NCBI RefSeq assembly: GCF_022919115.1
Contig: NZ_CP095072.1
Span: forward strand, 3,534,001-3,598,000
From: Gracilibacillus caseinilyticus
GTDB taxonomy: Bacteria; Bacillota; Bacilli; Bacillales; Amphibacillaceae
DNA: 64,000 nucleotides
Direction of reading: 5' to 3'
This document shows positions 20,472 through 30,236 of this stretch, piece after piece. Positions within the stretch are counted from its first letter, which is position 1. Every line of letters begins with the position of its first letter. Under the pieces are notes generated by a model. The model worked only from the letters and a program-made list of their open reading frames with translations. It made no database searches and was not told where the DNA came from. The translations under genes were made by a program, and so were the position numbers.

Positions 20472-22748
20472 TTAATTTGTCCTCCTCATTGAATTCCAAG
20501 CTAATGCAAAGTCTTTCTCCGTTAACCATTCAAAGGAATCAACTTCATCTGTTTCTAAATCCAGTCGAAGTGCCTGGTATTGGATCGCTTCATTGATTAA
20601 ATTGACAATAAACCGACCGTTGCCAGTGATTTTCGTATTGTCAAATTGCTCCAATAGAAATGGAATAACTGCTTCTTCCAATTTATATTGATATTCATGG
20701 GCATGAAATCTTGTCATATCCATTAATTGCTCTCTCGTATAGTCTTGGAAATGGAAATATTTCTTAAAACGGGATTCCAACCCAGGATTACTAGAAATGA
20801 ATGATTCCATTTCTCGCTGATAGCCAGCCAAAATAATGACCAGGTTCTCATTATGTCGCGTCATTTCATCTACGAGTGTATCGATTGCCTCTTTGCCAAA
20901 ATCTTTTTGACCACGGTTAAGGGCATAGGCTTCATCGATAAACAATACGCCACCAAGAGCTTCTCGTACTTTATTTTTTGTCTTGATCGCGGTTTGGCCA
21001 ACGTAGCCGGCAACGAGGTCACTTCTTGATGCTACCACTAGGTGTCCACGTTTTAATAAACCGCATTGTTTTAGAATCTGAGCATACAATTTGGCAACAG
21101 TAGTTTTTCCTGTTCCAGGATTTCCTGAAAATACTGCATGCAATTGAATTGGTACTTTTGGAAGCTGTAATGATTTCCGTTTCTGCTGAACTTGCACAAA
21201 TGCTGATAATTTTTTCACTTCTTCTTTCACATTATCGAGCCCTATTAATTGATCTAACTGCTCCATCGGTTTATTCAAAGTGTCCTGTTGATCGTCTAAG
21301 TCTACTACATCCTGCTCGGTAATCCGCATATGAGACAGCCAACTACCTTCCAATGGCAATAGATGTTTCGCACCAATATGAAAAATAACTTTTAAGACTA
21401 AATCTTTTACCGTTCTAGCGTTACCAAAAGATTCATCGACACGAGACTTCTCTATTAAGGAAATAAATTGGTTAATTGCTTTTTCCGTAAAAAAGTAATC
21501 ATTCTGCAACGCTGTATCTTCTGCGATTTGGGCAAGCTCATTATTCGAAAAATCAGGTAAATGGATGAAGTTGCCGTCTGGAAATCGGCTTCTGAGTCCT
21601 TGATTCGACCAGAGAAAGTGTTCCATTTCTTCTGGATAACCTGCTATAATCACAGCAAACTGATTCGCATAGTCTGAACTTGTCATACTGGAAACCAGCG
21701 TATCAATGACAGCTTGTCCATAATCATTGCCAGTCTGGTCTTCTCGTTTTAAGTTATACGCTTCATCGATAAACAGGACACCACCAACAGCTTTTTTTAC
21801 ATAGCTTAATGTATTTTCTTCACTTTGCCCCATAAAGGAGCCAACAAGCTGCGAACGGTTTACTTCCACAACATGGTTATTTTTCAATAACCCAAGCCGG
21901 TAATATATATTAGCCAGTAACCGGGCTATCGTCGTTTTCCCCGTACCTGGGTTACCCGTAATCACCATGTTTAAGCCTTGTTCATCTACCATTTGGAAGC
22001 CCGCTTCTTTTCGGCGTTGCTGATACTTTAAATAATGGTAGTATTGATTGATATACTGTTTCACATCCTGAAGTCCAACCATTTGATGTAATGCATCTAA
22101 CGGATCTTCACTGGACTCGTCTTTCATAAAATCAGGTAACCTGTCATGAAACAGCGTGATATAATGACGCAGTTTCTCGATGGCATCATTATAAGGCTGA
22201 ATCTCTTTTGTCGATTTTCGTTGTTCAAGTGCAAAGATCAGTCCTTCTGCCAGGTCTTCTAATTCCTCGATTTGAACAAATATTTGATCATATACTTTTT
22301 TTAAGTTACTTGTGCTCCCCGTTCCACCTACTTGCAATTTCGCTAGATCAATTAGTTCCGTTACTAAAGCCTTCGCTTTTTTTAATTTCACCGGATCAAA
22401 ATCTGTTTCGCGCATCTGATACTGCGTTAAATCAACATGTGCCAATTCTTGATAAACCGATAAATAATGTTTCAGTGACTGGACCTCTCCGACCATCGGA
22501 TGTTCACTATCCTGTTTCAGTTGTTCAAGATGATGATTCAAATGATCGTCTGTTACATTACGTTTCAAGCGAAAAAAAGTCAGCATACTGTATAACAACG
22601 CCTCTGTACCTTTGGATAACGAATAAGACGATTGCTCGACTTCCTCGAGCAATCGCAGTATTTCAATCTCATTAAATGGAGGAATGTCGTCAAGCGAATT
22701 CCAACTTTGAATTTTTTGCTCTATCTCTGTCCACTGTTGCATAGTCAC
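20472..22748 (-). CDS. Tandem AAA+ ATPase of SpoVK/CbbX type
   Basis: Two CbxX/CfqX-type AAA+ domains follow a helical N-terminal region of about 220 residues. Each has a Walker A motif (TGNPGTGKTT, SGNPGTGKTT), a Walker B (GVLFIDEAY) and sensor or arginine-finger regions. SpoVK of B. subtilis has one such domain in about 320 aa, so this 758-aa form is a doubled version. The likely start is GTG seven bases after GGAAGGAG. It probably remodels protein complexes, possibly in sporulation, but the substrate is unknown. Downstream are yneP and yneQ. Confidence 0.85.
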   Translation of the reverse strand: MTMQQWTEIEQKIQSWNSLDDIPPFNEIEILRLLEEVEQSSYSLSKGTEALLYSMLTFFRLKRNVTDDHLNHHLEQLKQDSEHPMVGEVQSLKHYLSVYQELAHVDLTQYQMRETDFDPVKLKKAKALVTELIDLAKLQVGGTGSTSNLKKVYDQIFVQIEELEDLAEGLIFALEQRKSTKEIQPYNDAIEKLRHYITLFHDRLPDFMKDESSEDPLDALHQMVGLQDVKQYINQYYHYLKYQQRRKEAGFQMVDEQGLNMVITGNPGTGKTTIARLLANIYYRLGLLKNNHVVEVNRSQLVGSFMGQSEENTLSYVKKAVGGVLFIDEAYNLKREDQTGNDYGQAVIDTLVSSMTSSDYANQFAVIIAGYPEEMEHFLWSNQGLRSRFPDGNFIHLPDFSNNELAQIAEDTALQNDYFFTEKAINQFISLIEKSRVDESFGNARTVKDLVLKVIFHIGAKHLLPLEGSWLSHMRITEQDVVDLDDQQDTLNKPMEQLDQLIGLDNVKEEVKKLSAFVQVQQKRKSLQLPKVPIQLHAVFSGNPGTGKTTVAKLYAQILKQCGLLKRGHLVVASRSDLVAGYVGQTAIKTKNKVREALGGVLFIDEAYALNRGQKDFGKEAIDTLVDEMTRHNENLVIILAGYQREMESFISSNPGLESRFKKYFHFQDYTREQLMDMTRFHAHEYQYKLEEAVIPFLLEQFDNTKITGNGRFIVNLINEAIQYQALRLDLETDEVDSFEWLTEKDFALAWNSMRRTN

Positions 22749-22770
22749 GTAACTACTCCTTCCCCCGTCT

Positions 22771-23370
22771 TTAACTGCTCTGAGCATCTTCTAAATACTT
22801 TTGCATTTGTTCAAGCGTCATTGACCCATTGATTCGTTTCAATATTTTAAGGTCACTGGTTCTGATCAATAAGGATGTGGGCATATTGATAATAGAATAT
22901 CCGTCATAGACGATGTCTTCCTCGTCAAATAATATGGGGTATTCGAATGTACCATTATCAAGGAAATCATAGACCACTTCTTTTGATGTTTCGGTATTTG
23001 TGACATTTACAGCCACAACTTGTACCGTTTCGGCATTTTGTTGCTGGAACTTTTGTAACGCTGGCATTTCTTCCACACATGGCGGACACCAGGTTGCCCA
23101 GAAATTAACCAACGTGTACGGCTTATCATGGTCGAAGGCTTGCTGCTCTTCCCCTTCACGATTTTCCAGGGTGAAATTTGGCGCTTCTTCCCCTTCGTTT
23201 ACTTGATAAGCGTTCGGCGCGCTTATCGAACCGCCTTCTACGGACGTATCACCGGTTACATCAATAATATTAGGTTTGTGCTCATCTTGGCCGATATTTG
23301 TAAAATTGGTCACAATAAATATGCCAACCAACAGTATAATAATCGAAATGGAAATAATGTTTTTCCACAT
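22771..23370 (-). CDS. Membrane-anchored TlpA/ResA-type thiol-disulfide protein (YneN-like)
   Basis: The 199-aa protein has one N-terminal membrane helix (residues 5-22) and an extracytoplasmic thioredoxin fold with FWATWCPPCVEEMPAL, whose CPPC pair would reduce disulfides. It matches YneN by position next to aconitase. CcdA at 29043 is the usual electron donor of such proteins. It is followed closely by the AAA ATPase gene. Confidence 0.88.
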   Translation of the reverse strand: MWKNIISISIIILLVGIFIVTNFTNIGQDEHKPNIIDVTGDTSVEGGSISAPNAYQVNEGEEAPNFTLENREGEEQQAFDHDKPYTLVNFWATWCPPCVEEMPALQKFQQQNAETVQVVAVNVTNTETSKEVVYDFLDNGTFEYPILFDEEDIVYDGYSIINMPTSLLIRTSDLKILKRINGSMTLEQMQKYLEDAQSS

Positions 23371-23469
23371 ATTTCTTCATCCTTTACTTTTACACTAAAT
23401 ACTATTATATCGAATTATTGTGACAGCGTCTAATTATCAAATTATGTAGATAAAGTGAAAAACTTGCTC

Positions 23470-23513
23470 ACATCCCTAGTTGACATAATATATATTATGT
23501 CAACTAGGGATGT
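23470..23513. repeat. 44-base perfect palindrome
   Basis: Arms of 22 bases starting ACATCCCTAGTTGACATAAT are exact complements with no spacer. The inner 32 bases are a variant of the palindrome at 6025-6056. It lies upstream of the yneN-like gene and next to a hairpin repeat. It could form a cruciform or bind a dimeric protein; function unknown. Confidence 0.8.
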
Positions 23514-23523
23514 ATAACAATTT

Positions 23524-23768
23524 GGCTATTATGAAATTTTTTATGCGCTTAGCAAAGCTCCGGAAATATGCTCCGCGTCCTATGGGGCACGAATTCAGCT
23601 AGGCTACTACTTGCACTACTTCTTTGCTGCCTTGTGCCGAGGAAGCTTACTTCGAAGCAATACTTGCAGACACAGGCACAGACAAAGTGGATCTTCAGCC
23701 GTGCCCCGCAGGACGCGAAGTGGTTGGCCGGAGCAGTATCCCAGCACATGAATAATTTCAAAATTACC
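23524..23768. repeat. MITE-like hairpin element, copy 2 (245 bases)
   Basis: It shares with 9991-10358 the block GCAAAGCTCCGGAAATATGC, CTCCGCGTCC near the left and GCAGGACGCGAAGTGGTTGG, CCGGAGC near the right. Inside these GGGGCACG pairs with CGTGCCCC, so most of the element can fold into one hairpin. The rest of the gap 23371-23904 holds the 44-base palindrome and the acnA terminator. Confidence 0.75.
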
Positions 23769-23862
23769 ACTAAGCAGTTCGTATACATAATCCGTATTAT
23801 CAGCTGTATTTCAATTACGTGAATGGATGTGTATACAATTTTCTTTTGATGATAATGATAAA

Positions 23863-23894
23863 AAAAGATAGCCTGTGGTTGCAGGCTATCTTTT
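23863..23894 (-). terminator. Terminator after acnA
   Basis: Stem AAAAGATAGCCTG with its complement and a six-base loop, followed on the minus strand by a T-rich tract. Confidence 0.9.
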
Positions 23895-23904
23895 GGTTTA
23901 TATA

Positions 23905-26607
23905 TTAAGCTAGTTTGTTACGTAATACCATTTGAAGGATACCACCGTGACGATAGTAGTCTACTTCGACGTCACTATCAAAGCGAGCGATGACTTCGAA
24001 TGAAGTTTGCTTGCCATCTTCGTCTGTAGCTGTAACTTTTACAAGATCACGAGGTTTTACTGTTTCGTCAATTTCCACTTCAAATGTTTCTTTACCACTT
24101 AAACCAAGAGAATCTGGGCCGTCGCCTTCTTGGAACTGTAGAGGTAATACACCCATCATAACAAGGTTAGAACGGTGAATACGCTCAAAGCTTTGTGCGA
24201 TAACCGTTTTAATACCTAATAGATTTGTACCTTTGGCAGCCCAGTCACGCGAGCTTCCCATACCGTAATCATTACCTGCTAATACAACAAGTCCTGTACC
24301 ATCTTCCTGGTATTTCATTGCTGCATCATAAATAGGCATGACATCTCCAGTTGGCCAGTAAGTGGTAAATCCACCTTCTGTACCTGGTGCAAGCTGGTTT
24401 TTAATACGAATATTTGCAAACGTACCACGCATCATAACTTCGTGGTTACCACGTCGAGAGCCATAAGAGTTAAAGTTACGAGGAGACACTTGCTTATCCT
24501 GCAAATATTTACCTGCTGGCATATCTTTTGCGATCGCACCTGCTGGTGAGATGTGATCCGTCGTAACAGAATCTGCAAACTTACCAATTGCCCGCATACC
24601 AGACAATGTTTCTACCTTACCAGCATCCTTCGATAATCCTTCAAAGAATGGTGGGTTCTGAATATAAGTAGAGTCATCATTCCAGGAATATAATGGTTCG
24701 TCCGTTGTTTCGATAGCGTTCCATTTTTCATTAGACTCAAATACATTCTCATATTCTTTACGGAAGATTTCAGGTGTTACTACTTTCTTAACTTGATCGC
24801 GCACGTCATCCATAGATGGCCAAATATCATTAAAGAATACATCGTTGCCATCTTTATCTTGACCAATAGGATCGTTATTCAAGTCAATGTCAACCGTACC
24901 AGCTAATGCATATGCTACTACTAATGGTGGTGATGCTAAGTAATTAGCCTTCACTAATGGGTGAATACGTCCTTCAAAGTTACGGTTACCAGATAAAACG
25001 GATGAAACGGTTAGGTCACTGTCTGCAATGGCTTTCTCAATTTCTTCACGCAATGGACCTGAGTTACCGATACAAGTTGTACAACCATAACCAACCAAGT
25101 TGAATCCTAGTTGATCAAGATACGGCATTAAGCCAGAATCTTGTAAATAACCCGTTACTACTTTTGAACCTGGAGCCAATGATGTCTTCACATATTCAGG
25201 AACTTCAAGTCCTTTTTCGACAGCATTTTTCGCAAGTAGACCTGCTCCTAACATAACGTAAGGGTTAGAAGTATTCGTACAAGATGTAATGGCTGCAATG
25301 GCAACAGCACCTGTTTTCATAACAGATTTGTTGCCATTTGGATGATCGATTTCTACTTCTTTGTCAAATTCAGATGCATCCAAGCCAAATCCTTGGTTAC
25401 CAGCTGGAGCTGTGATTGCTTTATTAAATGATTGCTGCATATCAGATAATGGAATTAAATCTTGTGGACGTTTCGGTCCTGACAAGTTTGGTTCCAGATC
25501 AGAAAGGTCAATTTCTACTAGCTCTGTAAATTCTGCATCAGGCTGATCAGAAGAATACCATAAACTGTTTTCTTTACAATATTTCTCAACCAATGCAATT
25601 TGCTCTTCACTTCGACCAGTTAAACGAAGATAGTTCAACGCCTCCGCATCAACAGGGAAGAATCCACAAGTTGCTCCGTATTCTGGAGCCATGTTGGAAA
25701 TGGTAGCACGGTCAGCTAACGGCATATCTTCAAGACCAGGGCCGAAGAATTCAACAAATTTACCAACTACTTTCTTCTCACGAAGTACCTGAGTTACCTT
25801 TAACGCCAAGTCTGTTGCTGTTGTCCCATTAGGGAAACTTCCAGTAAACTTAACACCAATTACTTCAGGTGCAGGGAAGTAAGAAGGTTGTCCAAGCATT
25901 CCAGCTTCCGCTTCGATACCACCAACACCCCAGCCTAACACACCTAGACCGTTTATCATGGTTGTATGAGAATCTGTACCGACTAATGTATCAGGGAATG
26001 CATCCACTTCACCATCCCCATTATCAATAGCATGTACCACATTTGCGATGTACTCCAAGTTAACTTGGTGTACAATACCAGTTGCAGGTGGAACAGCACG
26101 ATAATTATTGAATGCCTTCTGAGCCCAATTTAAAAATTCATAACGTTCTGCATTACGTTCAAATTCTAACTCCATATTTGCCTGTAATGCATTTTTAGTA
26201 CCATATTCATCAACTTGTACGGAGTGGTCAATAACTAGATCCACTGGTACTTCCGGATTAATTTTATCAGGTGATCCGCCCATATCTACCATTGCTTTGC
26301 GTAATGAAGCAAGGTCTACAACTGCCGGCACCCCAGTAAAATCCTGTAAAATAACTCGTGAAGGTTTAAAAGGTACATCTTCCCCTTTTTCTTTCCCCCA
26401 GTTTGCTAAACTCTTTACATGCTCATCCTTAATAACATGTCCATCATGCTGACGAATTAACGATTCTAGTAAAACACGAATCGAAAAAGGTAAGCGATCG
26501 ATATTACCAATCCCTGCTTCTTCTAATGCTTTTAACTGGTAATAATTATACGTTTTCCCGTTCAGATCAAATTGCTTTTTTGCTTGAAATGGATTCTGAT
26601 TAGTCAT
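23905..26607 (-). CDS. acnA: Aconitate hydratase (AcnA/CitB)
   Basis: Aconitase interconverts citrate and isocitrate in the TCA cycle with a 4Fe-4S cluster. In Bacillus it also binds mRNA when iron is scarce. The 900-aa chain has the cluster cysteines in [10 protein letters not shown] and [14 protein letters not shown], and the C-terminal swivel domain with [16 protein letters not shown]. The start MTNQNPF follows AAGGGGG; 14 further upstream codons are unlikely. It is a single-gene unit with its own terminator. A palindrome upstream may be an operator. Confidence 0.97.
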   Translation of the reverse strand: MTNQNPFQAKKQFDLNGKTYNYYQLKALEEAGIGNIDRLPFSIRVLLESLIRQHDGHVIKDEHVKSLANWGKEKGEDVPFKPSRVILQDFTGVPAVVDLASLRKAMVDMGGSPDKINPEVPVDLVIDHSVQVDEYGTKNALQANMELEFERNAERYEFLNWAQKAFNNYRAVPPATGIVHQVNLEYIANVVHAIDNGDGEVDAFPDTLVGTDSHTTMINGLGVLGWGVGGIEAEAGMLGQPSYFPAPEVIGVKFTGSFPNGTTATDLALKVTQVLREKKVVGKFVEFFGPGLEDMPLADRATISNMAPEYGATCGFFPVDAEALNYLRLTGRSEEQIALVEKYCKENSLWYSSDQPDAEFTELVEIDLSDLEPNLSGPKRPQDLIPLSDMQQSFNKAITAPAGNQGFGLDASEFDKEVEIDHPNGNKSVMKTGAVAIAAITSCTNTSNPYVMLGAGLLAKNAVEKGLEVPEYVKTSLAPGSKVVTGYLQDSGLMPYLDQLGFNLVGYGCTTCIGNSGPLREEIEKAIADSDLTVSSVLSGNRNFEGRIHPLVKANYLASPPLVVAYALAGTVDIDLNNDPIGQDKDGNDVFFNDIWPSMDDVRDQVKKVVTPEIFRKEYENVFESNEKWNAIETTDEPLYSWNDDSTYIQNPPFFEGLSKDAGKVETLSGMRAIGKFADSVTTDHISPAGAIAKDMPAGKYLQDKQVSPRNFNSYGSRRGNHEVMMRGTFANIRIKNQLAPGTEGGFTTYWPTGDVMPIYDAAMKYQEDGTGLVVLAGNDYGMGSSRDWAAKGTNLLGIKTVIAQSFERIHRSNLVMMGVLPLQFQEGDGPDSLGLSGKETFEVEIDETVKPRDLVKVTATDEDGKQTSFEVIARFDSDVEVDYYRHGGILQMVLRNKLA

Positions 26608-26666
26608 TCCTAGCGTTACCCCCTTCAAAAATGTTAGACCGAAATACAATCTCTCATATCTCTAAA

Positions 26667-26683
26667 TACTATGTAACATAGTA
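26667..26683. promoter_or_regulatory. Palindromic operator candidate upstream of acnA
   Basis: TACTATGTAACATAGTA is a perfect palindrome about one base centre, 60 bases before the acnA start, within the likely promoter (a TACTAT -10 overlaps it). CcpC and CodY control citB in B. subtilis, but this sequence is not a clear match to either box. Confidence 0.45.
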
Positions 26684-26757
26684 CGCACCATACTATTTTA
26701 AATGAAATCGGTTTATAAGTAAAATGTTTCACAACAAAAAAATGAAATAATAGCTAT

Positions 26758-26788
26758 AAATCTGTCAGAACATTTACTAGACAGATTT
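26758..26788 (-). terminator. Hairpin after the sporulation kinase gene
   Basis: Stem AAATCTGTC / GACAGATTT with a 13-base loop, five bases after the kinase stop. The T run is weak. Confidence 0.5.
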
Positions 26789-26792
26789 ACTT

Positions 26793-27884
26793 TTATTCGG
26801 TAGGTAAGAAAATTTTAAACGTACTTCCTTGCCCTTTCTCTGATTCAATTTCTAATCGTCCATGATGGTTATCAATAATTTGATTGGATATCATTAGACC
26901 AAGACCAGTCCCGTTCTTTTTCGTGGTAAAAAAAGGCTCCTTTAGTTTATGGATCAAATGCTTCGGTATACCAGGACCTTGATCTTTAATCGCAATCATG
27001 CATTCTTTCCCTCGAAGTTCAACCAAGACATGGATCATGCCCCCATTTGCCATTTCTTCAATTGCGTTCTTAATTAAATTAATAAATACTTGCTTGATTT
27101 GTGAACGATCACAAAGTACCAGGCAATCTTGCTCTGCTTCTAATACTAGATCGATATCGTATAAATTTGCTTGTGTACGAAGCAAGGTCATGACGTCATG
27201 CAGAAGATCATTCACATTCTCATTATTCTTATCGTCTGTCATTGGTTTGGAAATGAATAATAATTCAGAAGTGATGGCATTTATCTTATCAATTTCCTCA
27301 ATCATAATCTTATAATATTCCTCTTTACTTGTGATACCACCTTGTAACAGCTGGACGAAGCCTTTCAGAGAAGTTAGAGGGTTTCTTATTTCATGTGCAA
27401 TACCAGCAGCTAATTGACCAGCGATCGACATTTTCTCAGACCTTATTAACATTTCTTCCGCTTGCTTTTTATCAGAAATATCTTTCGCTAAAGCCAGGAT
27501 TTTCTTTTCTCCATGCCAATCCATTATTTGTATTGCAACTTCAAATATGATAAATCTGCCAATCTGATTCCGAATATGTATGAAAAATTTTTGATCTTGT
27601 AGGGTAGTTATATCTAAGTAGGCCCGTAAATATTTTTGATCTTCTCTCATAATATAACGAAATACTGATTTTCCCATTAATTGTGATTTATGAAAACCTA
27701 ACACCTTTTCAATCGAACTTGTAATATAATTAATTTTCCCAGCGTAATCGCTAATACAGATAAAATCAAATCCGGTTGTTTCTAATTTATTGAGAATAGG
27801 CTTTGGTAAGTCTGCAAGCATGATCGTTTGTTCACTTTCATCACTTACACTCCTACCCTCAGGCTGGTCGGCGAAATTAAGCAA
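26793..27884 (-). CDS. PAS-domain histidine kinase, sporulation (Kin) type
   Basis: A cytoplasmic kinase without membrane helices: a PAS domain (about residues 35-145), then HisKA with IAHEIRNPLTSLKGFVQLLQ, and a HATPase_c domain with NLIKNAIEEM, DQGPGIP and GTGLGLMIS. This layout and the HEIRNPLTSLKGF box are typical of Spo0F-phosphorylating kinases such as KinA and KinE. No response regulator is adjacent. The start is uncertain: TTG at 27884 has AGGGGGGAG four bases upstream, while the frame stays open to 27908. Confidence 0.87.
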   Translation of the reverse strand: MLNFADQPEGRSVSDESEQTIMLADLPKPILNKLETTGFDFICISDYAGKINYITSSIEKVLGFHKSQLMGKSVFRYIMREDQKYLRAYLDITTLQDQKFFIHIRNQIGRFIIFEVAIQIMDWHGEKKILALAKDISDKKQAEEMLIRSEKMSIAGQLAAGIAHEIRNPLTSLKGFVQLLQGGITSKEEYYKIMIEEIDKINAITSELLFISKPMTDDKNNENVNDLLHDVMTLLRTQANLYDIDLVLEAEQDCLVLCDRSQIKQVFINLIKNAIEEMANGGMIHVLVELRGKECMIAIKDQGPGIPKHLIHKLKEPFFTTKKNGTGLGLMISNQIIDNHHGRLEIESEKGQGSTFKIFLPTE

Positions 27885-28084
27885 GGTTCTCCCCCCTAAC
27901 AATTTCAAAATCGTTTTCTAAAAAAGTCTAATCATGCTATAATATCAACGATCTAGTAAATTATATGAGAAATTTAGATAATCATGACTGAATATACGAT
28001 TCAATGTTATATTACTATATTTTCAAAAAAATTAAAATGTCATTCTTTAAGATCAAGAAGAAAAAAATGGTAGGTGAGGATAAG

Positions 28085-28558
28085 TTGTCTTTTGAATTTA
28101 TGACGTTTATCGTGTTGTGGACCTTTGTTTTGTTAGGCTTAATTGCCATAGGCGGTTATTTTATGTTTCGGAAATTTTTAAAAAGTTTACCTAAAGATGA
28201 CGGAAAATCTGATTTGGATTGGCAGCAACATTATATCGACCAATCAATCCATTTATGGAAAGATGCTGAAAAGCAATTTCTCGAGGAATTAGTAGCTCCT
28301 GTTCCTGAATTGTTCCGTGATGTCGCGAGGCAAAAAATTGCCGGCAAAATTGGTCAGATTGCATTGGAAAAAAATGAGCAAGCAATTACGCAGGAAACCT
28401 TAATACAAGGGTATATCATGGCAACACCAAAAAGAGACCATAAATTTTTACGAAAAAAACTTAAAGAAAAAGAAATAGACGTCACTCCATACGAGCGTTT
28501 TTTTCAATTTTCCCCAGAAGATTATCAAAACAAAAAATACGCAGCAAGAACACGTTAA
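28085..28558 (+). CDS. DUF2621 membrane-anchored protein (YneK-like)
   Basis: The 157-aa protein has one N-terminal membrane helix (FMTFIVLWTFVLLGLIAIGG) and a helical soluble part containing WKDAEKQFLEEL and VARQKIAGKIGQIAL. It matches the DUF2621 family, seen next to citB and ccdA in Bacillus. Function unknown. TTG five bases after GGTGAGG is the better start; the frame extends 27 codons upstream without a site. It is convergent with the mrpB-like gene. Confidence 0.75.
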   Translation: MSFEFMTFIVLWTFVLLGLIAIGGYFMFRKFLKSLPKDDGKSDLDWQQHYIDQSIHLWKDAEKQFLEELVAPVPELFRDVARQKIAGKIGQIALEKNEQAITQETLIQGYIMATPKRDHKFLRKKLKEKEIDVTPYERFFQFSPEDYQNKKYAARTR

Positions 28559-28584
28559 TCATATGATTACGTGTCTTTGCTGCG
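28540..28584. terminator. Bidirectional hairpin between convergent genes
   Basis: CGCAGCAA..ACACGT pairs with ACGTGT..TTTGCTGCG around a 13-base loop. It overlaps the last codons of the DUF2621 gene and lies just before the end of the mrpB-like gene. Confidence 0.6.
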
Positions 28585-28589
28585 CAAAA

Positions 28590-29015
28590 TTATCGATCAC
28601 TTGATATGGTCAGGACAATGGTCATGGTAACACCAATAACTGTTAAATAAACTCCCAAATCAAATAAAAGAGCAGTAGCTAATTCAATATCACCGAAAAA
28701 CGGGAAATGAAAATGGTCAAATGTTTGACTTAAAAAAGGCTCTCCAAAGAAGAAGGAACCAACAGCCGTAGCAATTGCAATTAACAAGCCAATTGCTAAC
28801 ACTGTACGATAATTAAAAGGTAATACTTTATTCATCGCACGTTCACCATATGCCATATACATCAGCACAATAGCCGCAGAAGTCATTAACCCGCCAATAA
28901 ATCCTCCGCCTGGCGCGTTATGCCCTGCCAAAAATAAATTGACTGCAAATCCAAATAAAATAAAAGAAATTAACACAGTCATCGTTCGTAAAATCAAATC
29001 ATTTTTTACTGCCAT
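28590..29015 (-). CDS. MrpB/MnhB-type antiporter subunit, stand-alone
   Basis: The 141-aa protein has four predicted membrane helices and the MnhB pattern GHNAPGGGFIGGL near residue 30. MrpB is normally one of six or seven subunits of the Mrp Na+/H+ antiporter and is encoded with them. Here it stands alone after ccdA, with an AGGTG site and a 27-base gap, probably in one transcript with ccdA. It may serve an Mrp complex encoded elsewhere or have a separate role. Confidence 0.85.
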   Translation of the reverse strand: MAVKNDLILRTMTVLISFILFGFAVNLFLAGHNAPGGGFIGGLMTSAAIVLMYMAYGERAMNKVLPFNYRTVLAIGLLIAIATAVGSFFFGEPFLSQTFDHFHFPFFGDIELATALLFDLGVYLTVIGVTMTIVLTISSDR

Positions 29016-29042
29016 ACTACACCTCCAGTTGAACTCGAAATA

Positions 29043-29747
29043 CTAAAACCCTTGAAAACCGAAAAATCCGGAGAGAAAGGATGTTAATTTTGTCATAAGA
29101 TCGAAGAACAGAAAGAATCCCATGAATATCATCACAGATCCACCTATTTTTACAAGCTTCGGGCCATTTTGTCGTATCCATTTCATTTTACCAATAAAAA
29201 AGGCAAGAATAAAGAATGGAATTGCAAAACCGAGTGAATAAGCCGACATTAAAATCATACCTAATTCAGTATCGGTTGCTGCGAGTGATATGACTGCCAT
29301 CAAAATGGGACCGGTACAAGGCGTCCATCCTAATGAAAAAGCCATACCGATAATATAGGAACCAAAAAAACCTGCTGGTCTATTTTTAAAATGAAATTTT
29401 CTTTCTTTCATCAAGAAATCAAAATTTAAAGCACCAACAATTACAAGCCCAAAGAATACAATCAATATGGCACCAACCTGTCGAATCAGATCATCCCATC
29501 TTGTCAGAAATTCTCCGACATAACTTGTCGTGAAACCAAGCAGAATAAATACACTTGAAAATCCGATTAAAAAGAACAAAGTATGTAATACGCTTTTGTA
29601 ATTGAACATTGCTTTTTCTTCTTTAATATCATTTACACTCATGCCAGTAATATAAGATAAAAATGCTGGATAAAGTGGTAATACACAGGGTGAAATAAAA
29701 GATAAAAAGCCTGCTCCAAAAGCAATAAAAATATTTACTTCACTCAA
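29043..29747 (-). CDS. ccdA: Cytochrome c biogenesis protein CcdA
   Basis: CcdA is a six-helix membrane protein that carries electrons from cytoplasmic thioredoxin to outside thiol proteins, for cytochrome c maturation and spore cortex synthesis. The redox cysteines are in SFISPCVLPLYPAFLSY and GWTPCTGPILMA. Length 234 aa is usual. It begins with TTG two bases after GGAGGGGAGA. The thioredoxin-like protein at 22771 could be a partner. Confidence 0.95.
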   Translation of the reverse strand: MSEVNIFIAFGAGFLSFISPCVLPLYPAFLSYITGMSVNDIKEEKAMFNYKSVLHTLFFLIGFSSVFILLGFTTSYVGEFLTRWDDLIRQVGAILIVFFGLVIVGALNFDFLMKERKFHFKNRPAGFFGSYIIGMAFSLGWTPCTGPILMAVISLAATDTELGMILMSAYSLGFAIPFFILAFFIGKMKWIRQNGPKLVKIGGSVMIFMGFFLFFDLMTKLTSFLSGFFGFQGF

Positions 29748-29782
29748 TCTCTCCCCTCCAATCCTTCAACTCTCTATAAATA

Positions 29783-29814
29783 TAATAAAACCCTTGCTTG
29801 AATGAAGCAAGGAT
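29783..29814 (-). terminator. Terminator after yneF
   Basis: Stem CCTTGCTT / AAGCAAGG with a five-base loop, then TTTTATTAT on the minus strand, between yneF and ccdA. Confidence 0.75.
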
Positions 29815-29845
29815 TCTAATTCGACAATTATGTTACAATGCGTGT

Positions 29846-30049
29846 TTATTTATTATCCATCTGATTGTTCATTGAACGCATCATTTGTTTAATTTTCTTT
29901 TGTGACGGTTTTTGTCCCATCTGCATCATCATTGTTCTTAGCATTTGCTCATTAATTGGTGGGTTTTTCTTTAAATAGTTCATCATATAAGGGTTTTGAG
30001 AGGTTTTCTTAACCACTCTTTCTTGAGTAAAATATAGCATAAATAGCAC
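29846..30049 (-). pseudogene. yneF: YneF (UPF0154) with N-terminus replaced by prophage sequence
   Basis: From [15 protein letters not shown] onwards the sequence is typical YneF, including [18 protein letters not shown]. Normal YneF has an N-terminal membrane helix ending in a FIARKYMM-type motif. Here the residues before PYMMNYL ([19 protein letters not shown]) are unrelated to that helix and come from DNA on the element side. No good ribosome site precedes any start. The gene was most likely split by integration of the element that starts here; its 5' half should lie at the other end of the element. Confidence 0.75.
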
Positions 30050-30236
30050 AAAATAACAAGAAAAATTTGATCTAGGTTGAATTTTTCGGGGTGAATTTTG
30101 CTTTATCTTTCTTTGAGGAGAAAAATCAACCGAGTTTCTTCCTTATATATATTTATAAAATCATTAATCATTAAATTACTATATAAATAAAAACTTAATC
30201 AGAAAAATATGGTAATATTATGAGAGGAGGGATTAT

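Noticed and set aside
23371-23904. Small acid-soluble spore protein genes (sspN, tlp, sspO, sspP)
   Set aside because: They lie near citB in B. subtilis, but no matching short frames with ribosome sites were found here; the gap is filled by repeats.
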